From positions 569,997-633,996 of the forward strand of contig NZ_LT635801.1 of the NCBI RefSeq assembly GCF_900128495.1: a stretch of 64,000 nt of DNA, given 5' to 3'. Source of the DNA: Bacteroides ilei (lineage in GTDB: Bacteria > Bacteroidota > Bacteroidia > Bacteroidales > Bacteroidaceae). The translations under genes and the position numbers were made by a program. The notes below the pieces were generated by a model, which saw only the letters and a list, made by a program, of their open reading frames with translations, had not been told where the DNA came from and searched no databases. Of the stretch, positions 36,757 to 44,236 are shown in pieces (the first letter of the stretch is position 1; each line of letters begins with the position of its first letter).

Positions 36757-37476
36757 TTAGATAGAAATAATCATTTCCTTAGTGAAGCCAGTATAATACG
36801 CTATCTTTTCAATAGGAATATTGTCTTTCTTCATTTTAGTTATAATATCTATGTCTTTTAGGGTCAGAGAAGATATAGGTTCAAATAATATATCTGACAA
36901 TTTACGGATAGCTTCAATAACTTTTTTCCTGTCAGATTCTATTTTTAAATTGATTCCACTAAACGGAGAAAGTTCGTCATGTAAGATAAGATAATATATT
37001 CCCCCTACTATTAAAGCTGATATAGAAACGATATCAATATCTGAGTTGGAGAATATATCTGAGAATTTTTTATTCAATGGTAACGTATGCAGCTCTCGTA
37101 ACTGGGCAGTACGTTGACTGGTATCATTGTTGCTAAACAGTTCCCATTTCAGAAGCTCTTGCATGACCTTATTTCCCGATAGAGATTGAAACAAACCTAT
37201 GAGGATGTTTATATACAGTTCTTTATCGTTATGTGACTGTTTTTGTGACTTTACAATATCACTAAACCAATAGTCATATTTCTTTACATACTCGTCTATA
37301 AAACTATTCAAATCATCATATCTATTATAGAATTGTACAGGCTCAATTTCAGCTTGTCGTATAATACCTGTAACTGTTAAATTAGAGAACCCTCCATTTT
37401 CAATTAAACAGGTTGCTGCATTAATAATACTTTCCTCTATGTCCTTTGTACTTCTTCTCTTTCTTCGAACTTTCAT
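36757..37476 (-). CDS. TetR/AcrR-family regulator
   Basis: 239 residues. N-terminal HTH (IINAATCLIENGGFSNLTVTGIIRQAEIEPVQFYNRYDDLNSFIDEYV, ~residues 16-62), helical ligand domain, and a ~45-residue C-terminal extension. One base separates its start from the stop of the alpha-oxoamine synthase gene, so both are one transcript. A perfect palindrome at 38808-38829, overlapping the divergent promoter, is its likely operator. Confidence 0.85.
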   Translation of the reverse strand: MKVRRKRRSTKDIEESIINAATCLIENGGFSNLTVTGIIRQAEIEPVQFYNRYDDLNSFIDEYVKKYDYWFSDIVKSQKQSHNDKELYINILIGLFQSLSGNKVMQELLKWELFSNNDTSQRTAQLRELHTLPLNKKFSDIFSNSDIDIVSISALIVGGIYYLILHDELSPFSGINLKIESDRKKVIEAIRKLSDILFEPISSLTLKDIDIITKMKKDNIPIEKIAYYTGFTKEMIISI

Positions 37477-37477
37477 T

Positions 37478-38716
37478 TTATTGTTTTATTTTTATGATTT
37501 TATTTATATCATTGAGAGCATTGACTAAAGCGTCTAACTGTTCAAATTTATGTGTTGCAAGTACACTGACTCTTAATCTTGCTTCTTTTGTCCTTACTGC
37601 AGGATATACAATGGCAATGGTAAAGATACCTTTTTCTTGCAATATTTTAGCTATTTCATAAACCTTTTTATTATCTCTTATCATGATAGGAAAAATAGGG
37701 GAAACGGATTTTCCTATGTCGAATCCGTCTTCTATCAATCGCCTTCTGAGATAATTCGTGTTTTCCCAAAGTTTGGCTCTTATTTGAGGCTCTTTTTTTA
37801 TAATCTCTAAAGCCTTTAATATGGATGCTGTAACTTGTGGCGTAGGGGCTGCTGAAAACACATTGCTGTCCGCATAAAATCTCAAATACTGTATTACCTT
37901 CCTTGAAGCTGCTGCAAATCCTCCTACACAGCCAAATGATTTGCTGAATGTGCCGGTAATAATATCTATTTGACCTAAACAATTATAATGTTCTGCTGTA
38001 CCCCTGCCATTAGCTCCCATCACACCTATGCCGTGTGCATCATCCATCATTAGCATAACTTCATATTTGTTGCATAATTTAATGATTTCCGGAAGTTTGG
38101 ATAAGTCTCCATCTTGTGAATACACTCCATCGATTATAACCAACTTGGTCTGGTACTTGTCTTTTACATCTTTGAGAACCATCTCAAGGTATTCCAAATC
38201 ATTATGCCCAATCCGTTTTACATTCGTGCCTTTCAATCCTGCCATTGCACTTGTGTGGATATAAGGGTCTATTAATGCAATATCATTTTTACCTAACAAG
38301 GCTCTTAAGATACCGGAATTTGCTCCAAATCCTGAAGAAAATAATATGGCGTCTTCTTGTCCTATGAATGAAGCAATTTCCTTTTCTAATTGTTGATGAA
38401 TATCAAGATAGCCGCCAATTACCTGTGCTGCGCAAGCACCGGTTCCATATTTTTTAATAGCATCTATGCCGGCCTGTTTGGTTTCGTCTCTTTGTGACAT
38501 ACCTAAATAGTCATTGGATATAAATGCAATGACAGATCCATCGAATCCTTCTATGTTCATGGTCGCTCCAATGCCAGAATTTGAAGTTATCCAATAACTT
38601 TTACATCCAAAGGCATTTAGTTGTTCAATGTACTGTTGAAAGTCATCTGCTCTTTCAATAGCATTTTTCCCAAAAGATAGCTCAAAGTCTTTTAATGAGT
38701 AATAAGTTTTTTTCAT
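37478..38716 (-). CDS. Alpha-oxoamine synthase (BioF/KBL/SPT/CqsA family)
   Basis: 412 residues, PLP-dependent type I fold. IAFISNDYLGMSQ, GTGACAAQVIGGYLDIHQQLE, DDAHGIGVMG and the PLP-lysine motif GTFSKSFGCVGG are visible. The family condenses an amino acid with an acyl-CoA (biotin, threonine catabolism, sphingoid bases, CAI-1 autoinducer). No biotin or sphingolipid partner gene is adjacent, so substrate is unknown; cargo location and linked TetR point to a specialised lipid-like or signal amine. Confidence 0.85.
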   Translation of the reverse strand: MKKTYYSLKDFELSFGKNAIERADDFQQYIEQLNAFGCKSYWITSNSGIGATMNIEGFDGSVIAFISNDYLGMSQRDETKQAGIDAIKKYGTGACAAQVIGGYLDIHQQLEKEIASFIGQEDAILFSSGFGANSGILRALLGKNDIALIDPYIHTSAMAGLKGTNVKRIGHNDLEYLEMVLKDVKDKYQTKLVIIDGVYSQDGDLSKLPEIIKLCNKYEVMLMMDDAHGIGVMGANGRGTAEHYNCLGQIDIITGTFSKSFGCVGGFAAASRKVIQYLRFYADSNVFSAAPTPQVTASILKALEIIKKEPQIRAKLWENTNYLRRRLIEDGFDIGKSVSPIFPIMIRDNKKVYEIAKILQEKGIFTIAIVYPAVRTKEARLRVSVLATHKFEQLDALVNALNDINKIIKIKQ

Positions 38717-38743
38717 ATAATGTATAGTTTAGATTGTATATTA

Positions 38744-38751
38744 CAAATATA
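38744..38751 (-). promoter_or_regulatory. -7 element of alpha-oxoamine synthase operon
   Basis: Minus strand TATATTTG, 28 bases before the ATG at 38716. An ATTGTATA half-site resembling the neighbouring operator lies just downstream (38733-38740). Confidence 0.6.
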
Positions 38752-38803
38752 CGAAAAGAGTTATGTTTCTGAACATAAAGTAAAAAAATACCTATAAATT
38801 TTA

Positions 38804-38832
38804 TTGGATATACAATATAAATTGTATATTTG
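38804..38832 (+). promoter_or_regulatory. Promoter overlapped by a palindromic operator
   Basis: TTG (38804) - 18 bases - TATATTTG (38825-38832). The palindrome ATATACAAT-ATAA-ATTGTATAT (38808-38829) fills the spacer and covers part of the -7, so bound repressor would block it. TetR-family control is inferred. Confidence 0.65.
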
Positions 38833-38857
38833 CATTGGGTAATTAAATAAGAAAGAT

Positions 38858-39229
38858 ATGGGAATGAAATTTAATTTGAAATGGATGAATCTGATAATTC
38901 TTTGTTTCTTTGCTGCACTATGTTCAAGTTGCTTAGATAATGAAGATGATGAGGATTGGAGTGAAGTCGTAAATTTATATGTTGCTTCTGAAAAAGGGGA
39001 GTATTATCCTCAAGAATATCCTAATGGACTTGCACCGTTGGAAGGTATAAAGATAAAGGAACATCCAAATGATGAGTGGACTATAATATCTATTAATGGT
39101 ATTAAAGGATTTGTATATGAAGAGGGATTTGAGTATTATTTGAGGGTTGAAAAAACGCATTTGGGTAATCCTCCGGCAGATGGTATGGATGTAATATATA
39201 AGCTTATAGAAATTATATCGAAAGAGTAA
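38858..39229 (+). CDS. DUF4377-like lipoprotein
   Basis: 123 residues. Lipobox CSSC (Cys ~25) followed by acidic LDNEDDEDW. The C-terminal ~45 residues (INGIKGFVYEEGFEYYLRVEKT...DGMDVIYKLIEIIS) match the DUF4377 pattern common in Bacteroidetes lipoproteins. Role unknown; paired with a secreted protease gene. Confidence 0.7.
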   Translation: MGMKFNLKWMNLIILCFFAALCSSCLDNEDDEDWSEVVNLYVASEKGEYYPQEYPNGLAPLEGIKIKEHPNDEWTIISINGIKGFVYEEGFEYYLRVEKTHLGNPPADGMDVIYKLIEIISKE

Positions 39230-39258
39230 TTGTTTTATTGTTTTTAACCTTAACTTTG
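39230..39258 (+). promoter_or_regulatory. Promoter of astacin-like protease gene
   Basis: TTG (39230) - 18 bases - TAACTTTG (39251-39258). It implies a very short leader before ATG 39271 and supports that start over the in-frame TTG at 39238. Confidence 0.55.
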
Positions 39259-39270
39259 AAAAACTGCTTT

Positions 39271-40383
39271 ATGAGAAAGAATTGCTTAAATTTCATGGGA
39301 GTGGCAGCTTTATTGCTGTTGGCTTCATGTGAAAATGATGAGTTGTGTAAAAGTACAGTAGATTTGGCGAAAAATACATCTACTGAAAGTGAGATCATAA
39401 CTCTTAAGTCGGGTTCTACCGTTGAATTGAAAGACGGGAAATATTTTTGGATGGGAGATGTCATGCTGTCAGATGCACAATTAAAACAACTTGATAAGAC
39501 TGGAGATATTTTCCAAGAGGATCAAGAAATCGGACGTGACAGAGGTACATTATTATCCAGTCCTATGACAGGATATGCTTCTGTTCCTAAAGATGTCAAT
39601 TCACGTTCTACAGCTATATATCCTACTCCATATAATTTATGGGCTATGGTAAGATTTACTTATGCTAAAAGTGGTACGGGTACGACATTAAATCCTTATA
39701 CGAAGTCTCTTATTAGGGAAGCACTTGAGTATTGGGAAGCTCATACGAATGTGAGATTTTATAATGCAACAGACCAACCAACAGTTGATCCTGATTATGG
39801 TTTTGCCTATCCTTATGTTAATTTTTGCGACGGAGATGCTAATGCTTCTTATGTAGGGCGTATTGATGGAAGACAAGATTTGACATTAGTACCTTATGGA
39901 TGTACAGTAGGAAGTGTAATACATGAAATAGGCCATGCTATAGGATTATTACATGAACAATGCCGTTATGACAGGGATAATTATGTCACGGTTAATATAA
40001 ATAATGTAAGTTCTGATAACAGACATAATTTTGAAAAGCGAACAAGTAACTATTTATGTACAGGAGCTTTTGATTTTGAATCAATAATGTTGTATTCATC
40101 TTATGATTTTGCTGTAGATCCTAGTATTCCAACAATGACCAAGAAAGATGGTACTACATTTACTGCTCAAAGAAATGGCTTGAGTGATTTGGATAAACGT
40201 TTCCCAAATACTTATTATTTACCATATACTGCACGTTCTGATGTGTATCGGGAGTTAGATGATGTCGTTTATGATAGTAACAATAACAGATTGACAGAAG
40301 AACAAAGAATACAGTTACAAGCACAACTTAACAACGGTAATCCCAATCCTCCTGCAGGTGGACGTATTCCAAATGAATTTTAA
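39271..40383 (+). CDS. Astacin-like (M12A) zinc metalloprotease lipoprotein
   Basis: 370 residues. Lipobox LASC (Cys ~19). Catalytic zinc motif HEIGHAIGLLHEQCRYDRD (three His plus general-base Glu) and a Met-turn SIMLYSSYDF, both diagnostic of astacins. Presumably surface or periplasmic protease; bacterial relatives include flavastacin-type enzymes. Proline/Asn-rich C-terminal tail. AT-rich like the rest of the cargo. Confidence 0.88.
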   Translation: MRKNCLNFMGVAALLLLASCENDELCKSTVDLAKNTSTESEIITLKSGSTVELKDGKYFWMGDVMLSDAQLKQLDKTGDIFQEDQEIGRDRGTLLSSPMTGYASVPKDVNSRSTAIYPTPYNLWAMVRFTYAKSGTGTTLNPYTKSLIREALEYWEAHTNVRFYNATDQPTVDPDYGFAYPYVNFCDGDANASYVGRIDGRQDLTLVPYGCTVGSVIHEIGHAIGLLHEQCRYDRDNYVTVNINNVSSDNRHNFEKRTSNYLCTGAFDFESIMLYSSYDFAVDPSIPTMTKKDGTTFTAQRNGLSDLDKRFPNTYYLPYTARSDVYRELDDVVYDSNNNRLTEEQRIQLQAQLNNGNPNPPAGGRIPNEF

Positions 40384-40502
40384 TGTTTTAAGAGTATAAT
40401 TAGTAGAGGCTGAATTTAAAATCAGGGTAGCCTCTCAGATTCAAGATTACGCCAAACAGATGATACCCGTCTGCTGAATAATTCACATACGATCCTCTAT
40501 TT

Positions 40503-40543
40503 AATCCCGCAGGCATTGACATAAAATCAATGTCTGCGGGATT
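40503..40543 (+). terminator. Terminator after protease gene
   Basis: 17-bp stem (40503-40519 with 40527-40543, one G:T), GC-rich base, little T-tail. Confidence 0.65.
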
Positions 40544-40646
40544 CATTATGCCCCGTTCAATTTTCCATTTTTATTTCCAGGGGTACTCTCATTATGGCTG
40601 TTGTTCCAACATTCATTGTTTACATAGGGAGTAGCCATTCATTTCA

Positions 40647-40832
40647 CTGCAAAGTTTTATTGATGCCAGCCATATCTTTACAAGGTTCCCTTCCAGTTAT
40701 GTCAGAAATCTTCCTTTTTCCTGAAGAAAAAGAGTATTTCAGTCATAAACCTTGCAGATATTGGCATCCATATATTAAGCAGTAAAATTGAATTAATTAC
40801 TCCCTATTGATAAACAATGGATTATAATAGGG
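40647..40832 (+). promoter_or_regulatory. Structured leader element, copy 7
   Basis: Duplicate of copy 6 inside the right direct repeat; the few changes sit mostly outside paired arms. Confidence 0.7.
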
Positions 40833-40853
40833 AAAAATTGAACTTAAATTTTT

Positions 40854-41273
40854 ATGATTATGGTTAAAAAAGTTTTTAAAGTAGGTGGTTGCAAATTCTT
40901 TTTATTAAAATGGTGTGATAAGTGGGTATTTCCTCTTATTTCATATTATTTGGAGGGTAAAGATAGCCCTATTTACATGGCCCTTTTCTCGTGGAATCTA
41001 AAGGAAGGCATATTCGTAAAGGAAACTACTGTTACTATTAATTTTCCTAAGCATCCGCGTGGCTTTTGTTGCCAGTTTGTTGATCTCCAAAATAATGGTT
41101 CTTCAATTATTGATTGGCTTGTAGATAATGGCTTTGGTTTAGAGACGAAACGTTCTGTAACATCAGGTTTCACCTCTTATCCCGAATTCTACTTCGTAGG
41201 TGGCATTAATTTTCATAAGTACAGGAGGTTTTGTGATGAGCATCCGGAAATTTATAAATTTTTCCGTATTTGA
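40854..41273 (+). CDS. Unknown protein, duplicated (right copy)
   Basis: 139 residues, one substitution from the 35988 copy. Intact leader, start and terminator, so probably still expressed. The right copy likely marks where the ancestral backbone of the element resumes after the cargo. Confidence 0.7.
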   Translation: MIMVKKVFKVGGCKFFLLKWCDKWVFPLISYYLEGKDSPIYMALFSWNLKEGIFVKETTVTINFPKHPRGFCCQFVDLQNNGSSIIDWLVDNGFGLETKRSVTSGFTSYPEFYFVGGINFHKYRRFCDEHPEIYKFFRI

Positions 41274-41289
41274 TTTTCCATCTGTTTTT

Positions 41290-41309
41290 CAGCCCCATAA
41301 TCGGGGCTG
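41290..41309 (+). terminator. Stem-loop terminator (right copy)
   Basis: Same CAGCCCC/GGGGCTG hairpin as in the left repeat. Confidence 0.75.
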
Positions 41310-41513
41310 GAATTTTTAAGCAGACTTTCCTTTTGTATTTTTTCCCTTTTATACATTCCTTTGAATGTATGTTTGTGTATCGTATAGTTTTTATCGGTTA
41401 TATTTGAATCTACAGTTTTTATTATCCACTTCTAAAACCTCACTTTTGGCTTTTAGATGAAAAGAAGAATGTTATCAAAGTTGTGGTCTGTAAGTTTATG
41501 TTAAGTTCTGTTG

Positions 41514-41858
41514 TTACAAGGTTCTATTCAATGCTAAAGCTAATGGATAGATATATTTGTTATATGTTTTGAGCTTTTCCAGATCTACGCCATATCCTGT
41601 ATATGGATTGCTTGTTTCATCATAGAAAAAAATATCCATTATATCTCCGTTTCTCACAATTCTTTCACCTGTTTGCGGTATATCTTCCAAAGTGCAGATT
41701 TCCAGTGGTAGTGAATCCACGTTACAGGGGGTACCGTTTCCCAGTAAATTCATGTGGTAGTTGAATATTACAAATCCCTTACGTTTAAAATCAAGTCTGA
41801 TTCCGTATGGACGGCTTGTAAGGAAGGCGTCTGCAGCTTTTGTTATATAATTCTCCAT
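41514..41858 (-). CDS. Small protein of unknown function
   Basis: 114 residues, no export signal. Contains RLDFKRKGFVIFNYHMNLLGNG and FFYDETSNPYTGYGVD. Own promoter on the minus strand; divergent from leader copy 8. Not recognised. Confidence 0.6.
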   Translation of the reverse strand: MENYITKAADAFLTSRPYGIRLDFKRKGFVIFNYHMNLLGNGTPCNVDSLPLEICTLEDIPQTGERIVRNGDIMDIFFYDETSNPYTGYGVDLEKLKTYNKYIYPLALALNRTL

Positions 41859-41884
41859 GATAGTTTTCTGATGTAAAAGTCATG

Positions 41885-41892
41885 CAAAGTTA
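41885..41892 (-). promoter_or_regulatory. -7 element of the 41858 gene
   Basis: Minus strand TAACTTTG, 26 bases before the ATG. Confidence 0.55.
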
Positions 41893-41984
41893 AGGCTTTT
41901 TCCAAAGGTGTACAAAGCCTGTATCCTGTTTTTCTTGCCATTCGTCATGGTTGCCTGTGTTTGGCCAGCTCTTTCGGATATTCC

Positions 41985-42172
41985 CTGCAAAATTGTGGGG
42001 CTGCCTTTGTCAACCGTCAAACCGGGACACTGGCAGATTGCCTGTTCATGAAAAATCTTCCTCTGACATGCAGAGCGTATTTGTTCATGCCCTCATTTGT
42101 CTTGTTGCAGCAGTCCCACCCTATGGGCAGAAAATATCCCGATGGGCTGGCTGAAAGCCGGCAAGCAGAGGG
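41985..42172 (+). promoter_or_regulatory. Structured leader element, copy 8
   Basis: Outer CTGC/GCAG (41985, 42127), AAAATT loop, GTGGG.CTGC/GCAG..CCCAC, CGGGACA/TGTCTTG (with wobbles), core GAAAAATCTTC ... GTATTTGTTC closed by CTCTG/CAGAG. Second hairpin CCC-GGCT-GAA-AGCC-GGG (42138-42172), 18 bases before the next ATG. Confidence 0.75.
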
Positions 42173-42190
42173 AGTTAAACAAATGAGACT

Positions 42191-42763
42191 ATGGCAGCAA
42201 TCAACGAAAATCTGAAAAGGCAGTTGGCAAAGAAAATGTATCACTTCGTTAAATATTTCCCTGTACGCATCAGAAATGTAGGGGAAGATGCAGTCGAAAA
42301 CCGTAAACTCGTATGGGGATTTAAGGATGCAAATCGTGAAGTCACACTTAAAGTGGCACAGATGACCGCATCATATCTCCTGAACGAATTTGGTGATAAG
42401 GTGAAAAGTATTGTTTTTGTATGTATTCCGGCAAGTACATGCGAACAGAACGAAAATAGGTACAGGTTCTTCTGCGAGCAGGTTAGCAGTCTGGCAGGTG
42501 TTATGAACGGATTTTCCCATATCCGGATTCTGGCTGACCGTCCGGCGGTTCACGAAAACCGGAAGAAAAAAACACATGTGGATTTTTCCGAACGGTTAAT
42601 GAAATTTGATGAAGATTTCTTTAAGGAAAAAGACGTTCTGATTTACGATGATGTTGTCACTACCGGAATGAGTTATGCAGAGCTGGCCGAACGTTTGGAA
42701 TTTTTGGGAGCAAATGTTTTGGGAGGGCTCTTCTTGAGTCGTACATACTATAAATACCAATAA
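42191..42763 (+). CDS. Phosphoribosyltransferase-fold protein
   Basis: 190 residues. PRPP-binding loop VLIYDDVVTTGMSYAE near residue 150 is the type I phosphoribosyltransferase signature; the rest resembles ComF-like proteins without zinc finger. Linked to the SLOG gene 2 bases downstream, so the pair likely handles one nucleotide or nucleotide-derived signal. Substrate unknown. Confidence 0.75.
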   Translation: MAAINENLKRQLAKKMYHFVKYFPVRIRNVGEDAVENRKLVWGFKDANREVTLKVAQMTASYLLNEFGDKVKSIVFVCIPASTCEQNENRYRFFCEQVSSLAGVMNGFSHIRILADRPAVHENRKKKTHVDFSERLMKFDEDFFKEKDVLIYDDVVTTGMSYAELAERLEFLGANVLGGLFLSRTYYKYQ

Positions 42764-42765
42764 AT

Positions 42766-43254
42766 ATGGAAAAAACAAAAATTTGTAATAAAGGTGTCGC
42801 TTTTACAGGACACAGAGATATTTTGTGTTCTAAACGCAGAGAGTTAAGGCAAAGGTTATCTTTTTGCGTGAGGAATTTGTATCACGAAGGAATGTTGGAC
42901 TTTTATTGTGGTGCAGCTTGGGGATTTGACCTTTTGGCAGCCGAAGTTGTATTGTCTTTGAAAGGTGAGTTGCCAGCCATTCGATTAATTTGTGTACTCC
43001 CATATAGGGGGCAGTCTGAAAAATGGAATTTGATTGAGCAAGCAAAATATAAACGTGTAATATCAAAAGCTGATGACGTTGTCATATTGAGTGAAAATTA
43101 TTTTGGAGGCTGTTTTTTTCGTCGAAATGATTATTTGGTAAATCATTCATGTGGGATAGTTGCCTATTATGACGGAAAGCCAAAGGGAGGAACTTTCTAT
43201 ACGGTCAGAAAAGCCCAGGCGAAAAGTTTATGGGTGATAAACCTTTATCATTAA
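42766..43254 (+). CDS. SLOG-family (YpsA/DprA-like) nucleotide-binding protein
   Basis: 162 residues. Rossmann-like SLOG fold: GVAFTGHRD at the N-terminus, FYCGAAWGFDLLAAE glycine loop, and RRNDYLVNHSCGIVAYYDGKPKGGTFYTVRKA at the end. SLOG proteins bind nucleotides or nucleotide ligands and occur in stress and defence systems. Immediately follows the phosphoribosyltransferase gene. Confidence 0.8.
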   Translation: MEKTKICNKGVAFTGHRDILCSKRRELRQRLSFCVRNLYHEGMLDFYCGAAWGFDLLAAEVVLSLKGELPAIRLICVLPYRGQSEKWNLIEQAKYKRVISKADDVVILSENYFGGCFFRRNDYLVNHSCGIVAYYDGKPKGGTFYTVRKAQAKSLWVINLYH

Positions 43255-43283
43255 GGGTCGTTCTCATAAGAGTACTTTTCGAG

Positions 43284-43330
43284 GCCACTAAGTCCTTTAA
43301 TGTTAATAATTCTTTGAAGGACTTAGTGGC
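43284..43330. terminator. Stem-loop terminator
   Basis: 14-bp perfect stem (43284-43297 with 43317-43330), between convergent genes; weak T-tails. Confidence 0.7.
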
Positions 43331-43368
43331 TGAAGACTATTCCCTCTTTTAAATGTCAACGCTAACAT

Positions 43369-44001
43369 TTATTCCGGTTTATTTTTCTTGTTTTTATTGC
43401 GTGGCCCACTGAATTTTCCCCGGTTTAACTTTACACCATATTTATTGAGAATGCGAAAAACGGAACTTCTGCTACTGAATCCGCTCATTTCAAAAATATC
43501 ATCAATGGAATGTCCGTTGTTGTACATGTCAACTATCATTCTTTCACGCTCTGTTTTAGATATGGATCCTCCGGTTTTAGAGGGTTGCTTAATGTATTGT
43601 TGCAAATGCATTATATGCGAAGATGACTTGCGTAAGGCAGCAATTTCTTCAGGAAGAGAACCAAACATTTTAATAACATCTGATACTTTTGTATCCGGGA
43701 ATAATTCATCTTTGGTATCTATCCCGTCATGTATGGAAATAATGCGTGCATCTTTTATACGACATAGTTCAAGGAACGTTGCCAATTCACGTGTACCACG
43801 TACTGCATTACTGAACTTCGATACAACTATTTCATCTCCTCTCTCAATACTGGCCATCAGTTGTTTCCATAGAGGACGCAAAATCTCATGATCGGTAGAT
43901 TCCTCAAATACTTGTACACATCCATATTGTAGCATCCATTCCTTGTCTGCCTCAAGCATATCATACTGGTTTGCCATAAAAATGTAACCTACTTTTGCCA
44001 T
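43369..44001 (-). CDS. Serine-recombinase-like protein lacking the catalytic serine
   Basis: 210 residues. Resolvase N-terminal fold (KVGYIFMANQYDMLEAD; GDEIVVSKFSNAVRGTRELATFLELCRIKDARIISIHDGIDT) and a C-terminal HTH (ERMIVDMYNNGHSIDDIFEMSGFSSRSSVFRILNKYGV). Active resolvases read Y-x-R-V-S at the first strand; here the position is A/N, so strand cleavage is doubtful and a DNA-binding regulator is more likely. ATG at 44001 preferred, since a -7 promoter covers 44032-44039, where a longer frame would begin. Confidence 0.75.
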   Translation of the reverse strand: MAKVGYIFMANQYDMLEADKEWMLQYGCVQVFEESTDHEILRPLWKQLMASIERGDEIVVSKFSNAVRGTRELATFLELCRIKDARIISIHDGIDTKDELFPDTKVSDVIKMFGSLPEEIAALRKSSSHIMHLQQYIKQPSKTGGSISKTERERMIVDMYNNGHSIDDIFEMSGFSSRSSVFRILNKYGVKLNRGKFSGPRNKNKKNKPE

Positions 44002-44031
44002 ATATTTAGTTGATGTTATTGATAACAATTG

Positions 44032-44039
44032 CAAATATA
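44032..44039 (-). promoter_or_regulatory. -7 element of the serine-recombinase-like gene
   Basis: Minus strand TATATTTG, 30 bases before ATG 44001. Confidence 0.6.
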
Positions 44040-44183
44040 GAAGTTTTATTCTGTATTAAATCATACTTTAATGAAATTTTGAAAATCGTCGATTCTAATC
44101 ATTTATTCTTTCTCTTTTTATCATTGTAAATCAAACTATTGAATATGATAGTACAATTAAATCAAAATCTGTTTTTTGATGCA

Positions 44184-44212
44184 TTGTTTCCTGAAAATAA
44201 TATATAGATTTG
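44184..44212 (+). promoter_or_regulatory. Promoter of the 44.2-46.7 kb operon
   Basis: TTG (44184) - 18 bases - TAGATTTG (44205-44212), 24 bases before the ATG. Confidence 0.6.
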
Positions 44213-44236
44213 CATAGTAAAATATGAATTAAGAAT

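Larger units (their letters stand above)
40568..41330 (+). repeat. 763-bp direct repeat, right copy
   Basis: Partner of 35702-36464, offset 4,866 bases. Same orientation. Confidence 0.9.

Noticed and set aside
42191..43254. Idea that the phosphoribosyltransferase is a competence ComF
   Set aside because: Lacks the N-terminal zinc finger and sits in a mobile element with a SLOG partner rather than with competence genes.
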